From positions 1,674,001 to 1,738,000 of the forward strand of contig NZ_VFON01000001.1 in assembly GCF_006716085.1 (NCBI RefSeq): DNA of 64,000 nucleotides. The letters are read 5' to 3'. Made by a program: the position numbers and the translations under genes. The notes below the pieces were generated by a model, which worked only from the letters and a program-made list of their open reading frames with translations, searched no databases and was not told where the DNA came from. Shown here one piece after another: positions 9,401-17,337 of this stretch; the first letter of the stretch is position 1, and the number at the start of each line of letters is the position of its first letter. The stretch is from Leucobacter komagatae (GTDB lineage: Bacteria; Actinomycetota; Actinomycetes; Actinomycetales; Microbacteriaceae).

Positions 9401-10090
9401 TAGCGATGTGAGCCCGCCAAGGGGCGAGAGGTCAACGAGTAGCGGATTCTGTGATGCGGTGAAATCACGCAGCGCTGTCGAATCACGCAGCGGCGAGAGG
9501 TCTTGGAGCTTCACGTTTCGCGAGACGTCGAGCCTGCTGAGCTTGGCGAGCCTACCGAGCGGCGCCAGGTCAGAGAATTCCGGGCTGCCGGTGAGGCTGA
9601 GCGTTGTGAGCCCAGCGATATCGCCGACGTCGGCAAACGAGGCGTTCGTGACGTTCGCGTCTGTAAGGGTGAGGCTATTGAGCTTCGGCATCCCCGCAGC
9701 AGCGGCGAGCGAGCCGGGGGCTGAGAAATCGTGCTTCCCTCCCGCGAAGAACAGGTTGGTGATCTTTTGCGCGTGTTCGATGCCGTCGAGGGAGGTGACC
9801 GCAAACTGGCTGCTGCACGAGAGCCCGAAGATCGTGTTCAGGTCGTCATGGGTGACGGGCTCGGTCGCTGGCCGCCCGCCGCCGAGCTTGTCGTTGACGC
9901 AGGCGAGCATCTCGGTGTCCGTGAACTGCACGACGCTCGTTCCCGTGGCGGAGTTGTCCGCGAGGGCGGGGGCCGCAGTCGCAAGGCCCGCCCCGCCGAG
10001 CATGGCGATCGCCGCGACACCGGCGAGCAAGCGCCGCCCGCGCTTGAGACCCCGTGTTCCCTGAATCTTTTTCATCTGCGCGCGCGACAT
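6425..10090 (-). CDS. Large cell-wall-anchored surface protein: LRR, Ig-like, Calx-beta-like repeats
   Basis: This 1221-residue secreted protein starts with a signal peptide (KKIQGTRGLKRGRR, hydrophobic core, cleavage near A44). Residues about 95-400 hold internalin-type leucine-rich repeats of about 22 residues with L-x-x-L-x-L spacing (for example LTTLSLTGSPEFSDLAPLGR). A putative Ig-like domain follows (about 490-560). Five Calx-beta-like repeats of about 118 residues follow, each with F-x-V-S-R-x-D-A and WTGEASV-type cores. An Asp/Gly/Pro-rich wall spanner leads to LANSG at about 1185, a hydrophobic helix and a RVRRTQ tail, a variant of the sortase LAxTG signal. It is probably an adhesin or matrix protein displayed on the wall. 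Confidence 0.85.
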   Translation of the reverse strand: MSRAQMKKIQGTRGLKRGRRLLAGVAAIAMLGGAGLATAAPALADNSATGTSVVQFTDTEMLACVNDKLGGGRPATEPVTHDDLNTIFGLSCSSQFAVTSLDGIEHAQKITNLFFAGGKHDFSAPGSLAAAAGMPKLNSLTLTDANVTNASFADVGDIAGLTTLSLTGSPEFSDLAPLGRLAKLSRLDVSRNVKLQDLSPLRDSTALRDFTASQNPLLVDLSPLGGLTSLTSVSVYKTAVETLEPLSELTNLTDISAGYTNVTTLEPLAKLVKMRNLSFDYAKLQSLAGIEDMAALRTLEVNYNSDIGDDIGALGDKPELSRIHMNAIGATSLKPLFGLTGLTSLQALGNGISSLEGFQDAPETASKGSFAVTAQRITGPEKYVPKGAKLFRHDATGQLANRDGSFPAPGGNLKPTPAPELPLINIEVIKAWPDLEYTFAEEGKSNDRFTGTVAMPIVWSSITSDDSATVPLGETWQHEVTFTDGFPMAVVTLSDTAPKWLSVTGAVLSGQPDAAGDWTFDVRVADALGNTMTQRFDITVPKPNTSFFEISEDQEVVADGDTKVEFEVSRTDAVENPYTGEASVRVRTADGTAKAGEHYEALDTTVTWGANDPEPVKTVSVKVFGGDAGSDEVALTVKLSDPTPDKFTELGGGFTTDLTIAYPQAEPSVFSISKPQLVTAAAKQPGHQPGDGEQDVTFTVTRADSETHPWKGDASVAVKITDPRAADGDDYSAVIPLTWKRGDTAEKEISITVKPGSAGDPKRLLALRVIAADPLDPYAKPATLPLSALTITYPKPDATSFAISADQGGLAGSKFSFEVSREDAAANPWTGEASVNVETKDGSAVAGTHYKARSERLTWAADDTAPKTVVVESLEVPAGDPERAFEVVLSDPEPSAFSLVADRGSATVTLKAAVPNPTVFAVGDDQRGAAGDVLTFAVSRSDAEVDPWTGEASVRVRTVDGSAVAGEHYEAVDAVVTWAAGDAAEKTVDVATTRVAAGDPERLFTLTLSDGAPAAYSELGRASARGTVSAAVPNATVFAVGDDQRGVAGDVLTFTLSRSDAEVDPWTGEASVRVRTVDGSAVAGEQYEAVDAVVTWAAGDAAEKTIDVLTTRVASGEPERSFTLTLTEPSEHTALGDRGSAIGTVTYEKGEAPGGDGDDDGGPGPKPGTDGDSGKAPGQQPGGPLANSGAGSLVWALTAGAGALALAAGGLILFARVRRTQ
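6712..7346 (-). repeat. Tandem duplication, two near-identical 354-bp Calx-beta repeats
   Basis: The last two repeat units are almost identical in DNA and protein (both start TVFAVGDDQRG) and are offset by exactly 354 bp (118 codons). Earlier units are much more diverged, which suggests a recent duplication or gene-conversion event. Confidence 0.85.
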
Positions 10091-10328
10091 CGCTCCCCTT
10101 CGCTAGCTTCCCCGGTGTCGTTCTCAGGCTGGCCAGCGGGCCAGACACCGCCATCAGCCTACCCACGAACAATGTTGCGGTCTAGCGATTCGCACGCAAA
10201 CAATAAGCAGTATCATGCAAATGCCTATGCATCAGCTATCTCGATGCGCGAGGCGCTTCAGGAGGGATCCGGTCGCCGAGTCCAGCGGGTCATGTGCACT
10301 GAGCGGCCACTCCGACGGCGACCACGCC

Positions 10329-10352
10329 CGCTGACCCCGCTCCGAGTCAGCG
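10329..10352 (-). terminator. Short hairpin after response regulator
   Basis: CGCTGAC and GTCAGCG arms (10329-10335, 10346-10352) with a 10-base loop lie 8 bases beyond the response regulator stop in the minus direction. This is a modest terminator candidate without a U-run. Confidence 0.45.
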
Positions 10353-10360
10353 GCCCCCGA

Positions 10361-11080
10361 TCAAGGCCGATGCGCCTCGGAAAGGCCAAGCTCGTAGCCG
10401 AGGATCACGGCGTGCACCCGGTCACGCAGGTGCAGCTTCGCGAAGATCGCGTTCACGTGCGATTTCACGGTCGACTGCGCAAGATGCAGCGCGGCCGCAA
10501 TCTCGGCGTTCGTCTCGCCGCGTACAATGCCTGCGAACACGTCGCGCTCGCGCGGGCTCAGCCCCGCGAGGCCGCCGCCGGCATCGTCCCCGGCTGCATC
10601 GCCCCCAGCAGGATCCGGCCCGCTGGGCCCACCCGCCCCCGACCGCGGGGAACCGGATGCAACGAAGTGAGCGACGAGCTGCGCGGTGAGCCGCGGGGAC
10701 ACGACAGATTCGCCCGCCGCCACCGCGAGCACGGCCTCAGTCAGCGCCGCCGGCTTCGAGGTCTTGAGCAGAAACGCGCTCGCGCCCGCCCGCAGACTGC
10801 CGAACGCGTACTCGTCAAGGTCGAACGTGGTGAGCACGATCACCCGCACCTGGGGGTGCCGCTCGGCGAGAATGCGCGTCGCCTCGATGCCGTTCATAAT
10901 CGGCATGCGCACATCCATGAGTACGACGTCGGGCTCCATCCGCGCGACGGTGTCAAGCGCTTCGAGGCCGTTGCCCGCTTCACCGACGACCTCTATCCCG
11001 TCTGCGGAGTCGAGGATGAGGGCGTGCCCGGTACGCGCGAGCGGCTGGTCGTCGACGACCACAACGGAGACCGGCTTCAC
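10361..11080 (-). CDS. Two-component response regulator, NarL/LuxR family
   Basis: This is a 239-residue DNA-binding regulator. The receiver domain (1-125) shows the acidic pair D10-D11, phospho-acceptor D56 in VLMDVRMP, T/S in VLTTFD and a lysine in FLLKTSKP. A Gly/Asp/Pro-rich linker of about 30 residues follows. The C-terminal LuxR helix-turn-helix (about 173-235) contains LSPRERDVFAGIVRG and TVKSHVNAIFAKL. It overlaps the histidine kinase stop by four bases, so the two are translationally coupled. The divergent ABC exporter is the probable target, as in related peptide- or drug-sensing systems. Confidence 0.93.
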   Translation of the reverse strand: MKPVSVVVVDDQPLARTGHALILDSADGIEVVGEAGNGLEALDTVARMEPDVVLMDVRMPIMNGIEATRILAERHPQVRVIVLTTFDLDEYAFGSLRAGASAFLLKTSKPAALTEAVLAVAAGESVVSPRLTAQLVAHFVASGSPRSGAGGPSGPDPAGGDAAGDDAGGGLAGLSPRERDVFAGIVRGETNAEIAAALHLAQSTVKSHVNAIFAKLHLRDRVHAVILGYELGLSEAHRP

Positions 11081-12330
11081 CGCGTCACCCCCGACCGAGG
11101 CAGCGTCACCCTGGTCTGCCAGCCGGCGCTTGCCCCGCCCGCGGCGGCGGGCAGCGGGCCCGCCGAGAGCTCGCCGCCGAACGCGCGCGCACGCTCACGC
11201 ATCGCCGAGAGCCCGACGCCCGAGCCAGGCACAGAGCAAGGCACAGAACCTAGCCCAGGGCCAGGCCCGGCCCCAAGCCCCGCGCCGCCACGTCCGTTGT
11301 CAGTCACCCTGACGGTGACGTCGTCCGCGGTCGGCGAGACCCGCACCTCGACAAACGTCACGTTGCGTGCGTGCCGGAGCGCATTCGTGAGCGACTCCTG
11401 CACGATCCGGTACACCGTTGTTCGCAGGCCCGGGTCCGCCGGCACTTCGCCCTCGATCGCGAGTGTCACGGGAAGGCCCACACTCTGGAACACCTCGATG
11501 AGCTCCCCAAGCGACGCCACATTGTGCCCCGAAGCTTCAATCGCGCCGTCGAGCACCGGGTCTCCGTCGCGGAGCATCCGCAGGATTTGCTGCATCTCCT
11601 CGAGCGCGCCCGCCCCGACCTCCCCGAGCTGGGTGAGCGCCGCTCGTGCCCGCTCGGGGTGTTTCTCCCACCCCGCGGCGGCACCGCCAGCGAGAGCGAC
11701 CATCACGGTGACCGAGTGCGCGACAACGTCGTGCATTTCCGCCGTGATTCTCGCTCGCTCGGCGGCTGCCGCGCGCTCCTCGCGCAGGGCGATGACCTGT
11801 TCGATGGCCGCACGCCGACCCTTCGCCGTTCGCACGGCGACCCCCGCGGCGAGCGCTGCGACCCCGAACGGCTGAATGATCGCGGCGGGGAGGGCCTCTC
11901 GAATACCTATCGCGACCGCGGCCGCTGAGACGCCGAGCACGACCACCGCCGCGAGCGCCGCACCGATGAGGGTCGTGCGCAGCCGGGCACGGGTCGCGAG
12001 CGCAAACACCCCGAAGACCATCTCCGAGCTGGGACCCGCGAGCGAGTGCGCGTAGACAGGGTTGAGCGACGCGATTCCGACGGCTATGAGCAGCACGGCG
12101 AGGGGGTGGCTGCGACGCCACCAGAGCGTGACGGCGACCCCGAAGACGCACGCCCAGCCGAGCGAGCCGAGCTCCCGCGACTCAATGATGAGCGCAACCC
12201 CGGCCGGTACCGCGCACGCGAGGATGACGGCGACGTCTCCGATGCGCGGCCTCGAGGCAAACCACTCGGCAATCCGGGAGCGCGCGGGAGGCAGTGCAAG
12301 CTCACGTTCCCCACTAGCGGCTGAGCTCAC
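11077..12330 (-). CDS. Sensor histidine kinase, DesK/NarL-type (HisKA_3)
   Basis: This 417-residue membrane kinase phosphorylates the coupled regulator. Residues about 30-170 hold four to five membrane helices with almost no extracellular domain, so it may sense membrane stress or a transporter partner. The HisKA_3 helix has the phospho-acceptor in EMHDVVAHS (His200). The HATPase domain shows TDNGRGG followed by an unusual Gly/Pro-rich stretch before GVGLSAMRERA. A GTG start at 12330 is used because AAGGAGG lies just upstream. The in-frame ATG at 12360 lacks a site. It is divergent from the ABC exporter. Confidence 0.9.
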   Translation of the reverse strand: MSSAASGERELALPPARSRIAEWFASRPRIGDVAVILACAVPAGVALIIESRELGSLGWACVFGVAVTLWWRRSHPLAVLLIAVGIASLNPVYAHSLAGPSSEMVFGVFALATRARLRTTLIGAALAAVVVLGVSAAAVAIGIREALPAAIIQPFGVAALAAGVAVRTAKGRRAAIEQVIALREERAAAAERARITAEMHDVVAHSVTVMVALAGGAAAGWEKHPERARAALTQLGEVGAGALEEMQQILRMLRDGDPVLDGAIEASGHNVASLGELIEVFQSVGLPVTLAIEGEVPADPGLRTTVYRIVQESLTNALRHARNVTFVEVRVSPTADDVTVRVTDNGRGGAGLGAGPGPGLGSVPCSVPGSGVGLSAMRERARAFGGELSAGPLPAAAGGASAGWQTRVTLPRSGVTR

Positions 12331-12413
12331 CCGGTCCTCCTTCTGCGCCCGCGGCACCATCGTGGCGGCGCGAGTCCGCTCTCGACGCTACTGCGCTCGC
12401 CGGGTGAGCGCCA

Positions 12414-12427
12414 CCACCCGTGGGTGG
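12414..12427. promoter_or_regulatory. Palindrome in divergent promoter of kinase and ABC exporter
   Basis: CCACCC and GGGTGG form a dyad with a 2-base spacer between the kinase and ABC operons. Its place suits a response-regulator operator. The dyad is short and GC-rich, so it could be chance. Confidence 0.35.
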
Positions 12428-12524
12428 AAGCCCACCGCGCCTGGATCAACCCGGGGGCCCTGCCGTCCGCAGCCACCGCGGCCGTAGCGTTGCCACACAC
12501 CCCTCCCCTCAAAGAGAGGCCCTC

Positions 12525-13235
12525 ATGACCAACCATCACTATTCCGACCCGCACTGGCTCCTCCGCGCCGAGCACGTGTCGAAAACGTTCGGGCAAACTC
12601 GCGCGCTCGTCGACGCGAGCGTGACCGTGCGGCCGGGCGAGGCCGTCGCGATCATGGGGCCGTCGGGCTCTGGCAAATCAACGCTGCTGCACGCGCTCGC
12701 TGGCATCGAGCCCGCCGACTCGGGCACCGTGATCTTGCGTCGTCCGAACGAAAGCGGGTTTGACGACCTCGCGGCCCTCACCGATAGCGAGCGCTCGGGG
12801 CTGCGCCTCCGCCGGTTCGGCTTCGTGTTTCAGCAGGGCATGCTGTTGCCGGAGTTACTCGCGTGGGAGAACGTCGCCCTCCCACTTCTGCTCGCTGGCG
12901 TGCCACGCGGTGCGGCGCGGCAGCGCGCCACCGACGAGCTCGACAGGTTCGGCCTCGCGGGGACGGACGAACGTCGCATCGGCCAGCTCTCGGGCGGGGA
13001 AGCTCATCGGGTCGCGATCGCGCGTGCGCTCGTCACGCGGCCAACGCTCGTTTTCGCGGACGAGCCGACAGGCGCTCTCGACTCGGCAACCGCGAGCGAC
13101 GTTCTCGGCGAGCTCCTCTCCGCGGGTACGGGCTCTGACTGCGCCCTCATCATCGTCACGCACGACGAGCGCATCGCGGGGCGCTGCGACCGGACCGTAC
13201 GATTGAGCGATGGCCGGATCGAGGCGGGCGCATGA
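12525..13235 (+). CDS. ABC transporter ATP-binding protein (MacB/LolD-like)
   Basis: This is a 236-residue ATPase subunit. It has Walker A GPSGSGKST (about 45-53), signature LSGGE, Walker B LVFADEPTG and a switch His in IVTHDE. Family resemblance is to the LolD/MacB/BceA group, whose partners are FtsX-type permeases. The ATG at 12525 follows GAGAGG at a good distance. It is coupled to the permease by a four-base overlap. Its location divergent from a two-component system suggests inducible export or detoxification of a lipid-active compound, such as an antimicrobial peptide. The ligand is unknown. Confidence 0.92.
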   Translation: MTNHHYSDPHWLLRAEHVSKTFGQTRALVDASVTVRPGEAVAIMGPSGSGKSTLLHALAGIEPADSGTVILRRPNESGFDDLAALTDSERSGLRLRRFGFVFQQGMLLPELLAWENVALPLLLAGVPRGAARQRATDELDRFGLAGTDERRIGQLSGGEAHRVAIARALVTRPTLVFADEPTGALDSATASDVLGELLSAGTGSDCALIIVTHDERIAGRCDRTVRLSDGRIEAGA

Positions 13236-14575
13236 ACAGGCGAGCGCCGCTCATGCTCGCGCGACCGGGGAAGCGCACCGCGACCATCGCGGTGATGCAG
13301 CTCATCGCCGCGTGTCTCACCACCGTACTCGCGTTCGCGGTGGCGATGCTCGCACGGGCGTTCTGGCTCGTGCCCTCGCCCGAGGCGGGCTACCCGGTTC
13401 TCGCGGTGGGGCTTGCCGGCGCGCTGCTCGTGCCACTGGTGACGCTCGGAAGTTCGACGGCGAGGCTCGCAGCTCGCAGCCGTGACGACCGGCTCGCGAC
13501 GCTCCGGCTGCTCGGCACATCGGCCGCTCGCGTGCGGCGCATCGCGGTCACCGAGGTCACGCTGATGGCCGCCGCGGGTGTCGGGCTCGGCACGGCGCTC
13601 GCAGCCGCTCTCCCGTTCGCGTTCGAGGCGCTGCCGGTCTATGGGGATCCACTCGGCGCCGGTCAGCTGTGGCTGCCCTGGTGGGCGTGGGCCGCTCTCC
13701 CGCCCGCGCTCGTCACGGTCGCCGCAGTGAGCGCGCTCGCGGGGCTCCGCGCCGTCGCACTCACCCCGCTCGGTGTTCGCACGCGACAGAATGCCCCGCG
13801 CCTGAGCTGGCTGCGCGCGGTGGTGGCCCTCGTCGTGCTCGTCGCAGCGGTGCTACTCGTGCAACTCGCGTCGCCCGGGTGGGGCGTCGTCGCGATCGTC
13901 GCGGCGCTCGCGGTCACGATCCTCTCACTCATGGCGGTACTGGGGCTCGTGGGCCCGCTCGCGGTGGGCGTCGCGGCCCGCGTCACGGCGGCGCGCACCG
14001 CAGACCCCGCGGCGCTCGTGGCAGCCCTCGGCATCGACGACGACCCGCGCGCCGCGTGGCGCGCCGTCTCGGGGCTCGCGCTCGCGAGTTTCGTGCTCGT
14101 GCCCGCGGGGTCGCTGCTCGGCTACCTCGACACGATCAGCCGGAGCGAGAGTCGCCAGATCATGACACGCGACCAGCTACTGCTGTTCGCCGACACCCGG
14201 ACCATGCTCCTCGCGCTCACCGCGGTCTCGTTCGTTGTCGTTGCGTGCCAGGTGGCGCTCACGCAGACCGCCGCGGTGCTCGAGCGACGTGAGCTTTACG
14301 TCGCGCTCGACCGGATCGGAATGCCGCGCGCGGTCATCGACCGGTCGCGCAGACGCAGAGTGATGCACCCCGCGGCGATCGCGGTCGTGGGGTCCGCGGC
14401 ATCGGCATCGCTGGTGGCCGCGCCCGTCGTGTTCATCGCGGTGGCCGTCGCACCGCTGTTCCTCGCCGCCGCGATCGGGATCCTGGTGCTCGGTATGTTC
14501 CTCGTTCGCTGCGGAGTCGCCGCTACCGGTCCCGTGCTCACGCGAGTCATCACGGCACCGTCGCGCGGGGAGTAG
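13232..14575 (+). CDS. ABC transporter permease, FtsX-like
   Basis: This 447-residue membrane subunit pairs with the upstream ATPase. It has about eight hydrophobic segments. One FtsX-type core lies at about residues 70-175 and a second cluster at about 280-440. Between them is a short extracytoplasmic region. The repeated pattern RLLGTSAARVRRIAVTEV resembles the coupling loop of FtsX permeases. The gene is downstream of, and overlaps, the ATPase gene. There is no obvious periplasmic adaptor in the cluster. Confidence 0.85.
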   Translation: MNRRAPLMLARPGKRTATIAVMQLIAACLTTVLAFAVAMLARAFWLVPSPEAGYPVLAVGLAGALLVPLVTLGSSTARLAARSRDDRLATLRLLGTSAARVRRIAVTEVTLMAAAGVGLGTALAAALPFAFEALPVYGDPLGAGQLWLPWWAWAALPPALVTVAAVSALAGLRAVALTPLGVRTRQNAPRLSWLRAVVALVVLVAAVLLVQLASPGWGVVAIVAALAVTILSLMAVLGLVGPLAVGVAARVTAARTADPAALVAALGIDDDPRAAWRAVSGLALASFVLVPAGSLLGYLDTISRSESRQIMTRDQLLLFADTRTMLLALTAVSFVVVACQVALTQTAAVLERRELYVALDRIGMPRAVIDRSRRRRVMHPAAIAVVGSAASASLVAAPVVFIAVAVAPLFLAAAIGILVLGMFLVRCGVAATGPVLTRVITAPSRGE

Positions 14576-14583
14576 TCGCGAAG

Positions 14584-15993
14584 CTACGCGAGGATCGCCT
14601 CGTACAGGGGCCGCAGCTCTGTCGGCGCCCCGTCGATGAGCTTCGCGCCGACGCGGCCGTCGGCGTCCCGTTCCTCGGCCGCGTCGCCCCAGATCGCGTA
14701 GAGCGCGTGCCGCCAGGCGTAGTCTTCGACGGGTTCGCCGCGAAGGTTTGCGGCGAGCGCCGAGATGCCGCTCGGGTCATCCGACTCGCTCGCACCGCGG
14801 AGGGCGAGAAGCGCGTTCAGGCTGCGCTCATTCGCGATGAGCGCAGGGTATGTCTTCAGGTGCTGCAGGTGTTGGATGTTTCCGGCGCAGGCGAGCAGGT
14901 AGGAGAGCCCGGCGTCGTCGAAGCCGTGCTCAGCGATGTGCGCGGTGAGGAAGTGCTGGTGCAGCGACTGGTGCTCGCCGTCGACCTCCCGCAGGTACTC
15001 GAGCACGAGGGGCACGAAGTCGTGACCGCCCGACTGAGCTTCCGCGATCCCGAGCGCGAATACGGCAAAGGTGCCCGGCATCGCGCACTCCTCGTCGTCG
15101 AGGTTCGTGTACCAGTTGTACTCGGCCATCGCGCTGCGGGCGTAGGCCGCGACCTTGGGCCAGAGCTCTGGGTACGCGGCGGCACAAGCGAAGAGCTGGT
15201 TCACTGACTTCTTCGGGAGCTTCTTCGCCTGGAGGTACTGCTTCGTCGGCCCACGGAATTCGATCGCATACGACCTGGGGAAGTCGGTTGTGTCGAGGAG
15301 CCGCGTGAGGTAGTCGAGGGCCGCCCCGTAGCTCGCGGCGTTCTCGTGCTTCACGGTGATCCTGATCGTCGCGAGCGCGTCGTTCGCTTTCGCTGTCACG
15401 CCCTCGGCGTCGCCCGCGCCCCGGAATGCGGCGAGCTCTTTGGGGAGTTCGCCCGTGCCGTGCTTCTTGAGCCGCTCAGGAAGGTCGCTGCCGAGCTTCG
15501 TCACCCAGTCGAAGATGCGGTTCGCGCTCACCGACGCGTAGCTCGGGCCGTGCTTCAGCTCGCCGATAGCGACGTAGCAGGCGAACTCGAAGAACGACTC
15601 GGGCAGATGGCTTGCGTCGGCATCGGCGCGCAGCTGCCAATCCTGGTCCCAGTCGCCACCGCGGTTCTCGAAGTAGGGCGTGCAGAGCCACTTCTCGACC
15701 CACTGGGTGAGCGTGTACGTGATGTCGTACCACCCGAACAGCGCGCGCATGCGTTCGGAGAAGTCACGGGCCGCCGCCGCGTCGAACTCGTCGGCCGGGA
15801 CGAGCCCGAGGGCGTACTCAAGCACCGCCGAGCCGAGGAGCTTCTCGCCGTCGGTGTCGACCCCCTGGCCCCGACTGAGTTTGACTCGGCGAGCGGTGCC
15901 GTCGTTCACCGCCTGAATCGTGCGGTCGAACACCGCCCGCTTGCTCGCGTCGCGCAGGGCGTCGTCGAAGATCAGGTACTCAATGCCAGCCAT
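14584..15993 (-). CDS. Conserved-type hypothetical protein, 469 residues
   Basis: I do not recognise a named family with certainty; it could belong to a DUF6138-like group. The protein is soluble and mostly helical, with many aromatic residues (WYDITYTLTQWVEKWLCTPY at about 90-109, a stretch HQSLHQHF at about 340). It lacks a signal peptide, membrane segment and catalytic signature. The residue composition is less Ala-rich than its neighbours, and the C-terminal half looks repetitive and helical. It is followed by the convergent ABC permease with only 8 bases between stops. It is upstream-flanked by the Fic gene but on the same strand with a 36-base gap. Confidence 0.7.
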   Translation of the reverse strand: MAGIEYLIFDDALRDASKRAVFDRTIQAVNDGTARRVKLSRGQGVDTDGEKLLGSAVLEYALGLVPADEFDAAAARDFSERMRALFGWYDITYTLTQWVEKWLCTPYFENRGGDWDQDWQLRADADASHLPESFFEFACYVAIGELKHGPSYASVSANRIFDWVTKLGSDLPERLKKHGTGELPKELAAFRGAGDAEGVTAKANDALATIRITVKHENAASYGAALDYLTRLLDTTDFPRSYAIEFRGPTKQYLQAKKLPKKSVNQLFACAAAYPELWPKVAAYARSAMAEYNWYTNLDDEECAMPGTFAVFALGIAEAQSGGHDFVPLVLEYLREVDGEHQSLHQHFLTAHIAEHGFDDAGLSYLLACAGNIQHLQHLKTYPALIANERSLNALLALRGASESDDPSGISALAANLRGEPVEDYAWRHALYAIWGDAAEERDADGRVGAKLIDGAPTELRPLYEAILA

Positions 15994-16029
15994 GCGTGTC
16001 GCCCTCTCAGGTGGTGTGACGCTCGGAGT

Positions 16030-17235
16030 TTAGCGCGACCTCCTCGCCCTACTCCCGAAGCTATCGAGCGCGGCAAGAATTTGCGGTGCGAACCACACCC
16101 GGTTGCGGCGCTGCGCATGTACCGGCAGTAGCGCGCCCGCAGCGGCGAAGCGATCGATCGCGTTTTGCGCGGCAGGAATCGAGACGTGCAAGCGCTCGGC
16201 AACGATCTGGGTCGTCACGACGGGTTGTGCGAGCAACACGTCGCTCAGCCGGGCGACCGCGGAGCCACGCCGGGCCGGTATGTGCTTGGCCCAGGCCGCC
16301 TCGCACTCCCGCAGATCTGTGACGAGCCGCGAACCGTTCTCGACCGCGTGAAAGGCCGCCTGCGCCACAGCACCAATAATCGCTTCAGGGTTACCAGACC
16401 GGAACTCCCCCAGAGCATCGAAGTATCGTTGGGTATTGGCCAAGAGCCCCGCAGACACGGGTACTGCGAGGTTTCGAGTGAGCCCACCCTGCTTGAGTAT
16501 TGTGTGAATCAGTGCTCTTCCCGTGCGACCATTCCCATCTGTGAAGGGGTGGATCGTCTCGAATTGTGCGTGCGCGAGGGCAGCTTGGACCAGCACCGGG
16601 ATGTCGGTCCTCCCGGCAAACTGCACCAGGTCGTGCATCAGCGGTTGCACTCGGGAATGGTGTGGCGGGACAAAGGTGGCCTCGTGGGGCGAGATGCCGC
16701 CTCCACCGATCCACACTTGCTGGTCACGGAATCGCCCAGTGTGGTCACGATCGCTCTCCTCAAGCAGCGCAGCGTGCATTGCGATGATCGATTCTTCGCT
16801 AATATTCTCGGCAACCGCGAGCGCAGCCTCCATCGCGCGCACGTTGGCGGCGACAAGTCGCGCGTTTGCAGAGTCGGATGCGCCCAGCTCAGCGAGCGCA
16901 ACCTGTTTTGCACTCGCCGTGAGGTTCTCGATCTCCGAGCTCGATGCCGACTCCGTTCTCAGGAGTATCCCCGTGAACGGCGCCGCGATCGCCCCCACTT
17001 CAGCATCGAATCGAGCGAGTTCCCCGCTCGCGTCAGCCGCGAGTGCCTGAACTTCGCCCGACACGACCACCGCTACATCAGCGATCGTTGGCGGCACCGC
17101 TGCCTCGTAGTCACCCCTCGCGCGCATGAGCGCCCGACGCGACGCCACTTCCTCCCCGGTACGAACCCAAGGGTGAGGTTCGTACTCCACCGCGGGCCAT
17201 GCGCCTGTCCCGCTTGTTCTGCCCCTGTTCGTCAT
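16030..17235 (-). CDS. Fic family AMP-transferase with C-terminal winged helix
   Basis: This 401-residue protein has an N-terminal Fic_N domain and a Fic core with HPFTDGNGRTGR (His229), the motif that catalyses AMP transfer from ATP to a target protein. An S-x-x-x-E-N inhibitory helix (S99 to N104, in SSSEIENL) lies before the core, marking it as class II, with autoinhibition by its own glutamate. Residues about 320-385 form a winged-helix domain (VVTTQIVAERLHVSIPAAQ). That suggests DNA binding, perhaps to the palindrome directly upstream. No partner toxin-antitoxin gene is nearby. Target protein is unknown. Confidence 0.92.
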   Translation of the reverse strand: MTNRGRTSGTGAWPAVEYEPHPWVRTGEEVASRRALMRARGDYEAAVPPTIADVAVVVSGEVQALAADASGELARFDAEVGAIAAPFTGILLRTESASSSEIENLTASAKQVALAELGASDSANARLVAANVRAMEAALAVAENISEESIIAMHAALLEESDRDHTGRFRDQQVWIGGGGISPHEATFVPPHHSRVQPLMHDLVQFAGRTDIPVLVQAALAHAQFETIHPFTDGNGRTGRALIHTILKQGGLTRNLAVPVSAGLLANTQRYFDALGEFRSGNPEAIIGAVAQAAFHAVENGSRLVTDLRECEAAWAKHIPARRGSAVARLSDVLLAQPVVTTQIVAERLHVSIPAAQNAIDRFAAAGALLPVHAQRRNRVWFAPQILAALDSFGSRARRSR

Positions 17236-17244
17236 GGCAGCGAT

Positions 17245-17278
17245 CTTACTAAAGGTTATGCGATTAATCTTTAGTAAG
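17245..17278 (-). promoter_or_regulatory. Perfect 10-bp inverted repeat upstream of Fic gene
   Basis: CTTACTAAAG (17245-17254) and CTTTAGTAAG (17269-17278) are perfect inverted arms with a 14-base spacer. The nearest arm ends 9 bases before the Fic ATG, so a bound protein would block transcription or initiation. The sequence is AT-rich against a GC-rich background. The Fic winged helix is the natural ligand candidate, so autoregulation is inferred. Confidence 0.7.
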
Positions 17279-17337
17279 TGTTGCTGTACCCAAGGTTAGC
17301 GCGGCCAGGAGGCCGGTCAGCGCGACCGGGAGGCCGC

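Noticed and set aside
9731..11875. 714-codon plus-strand ORF across the surface protein, regulator and kinase
   Set aside because: It lies opposite three well-supported genes and has no recognisable domain; typical high-GC antisense frame.
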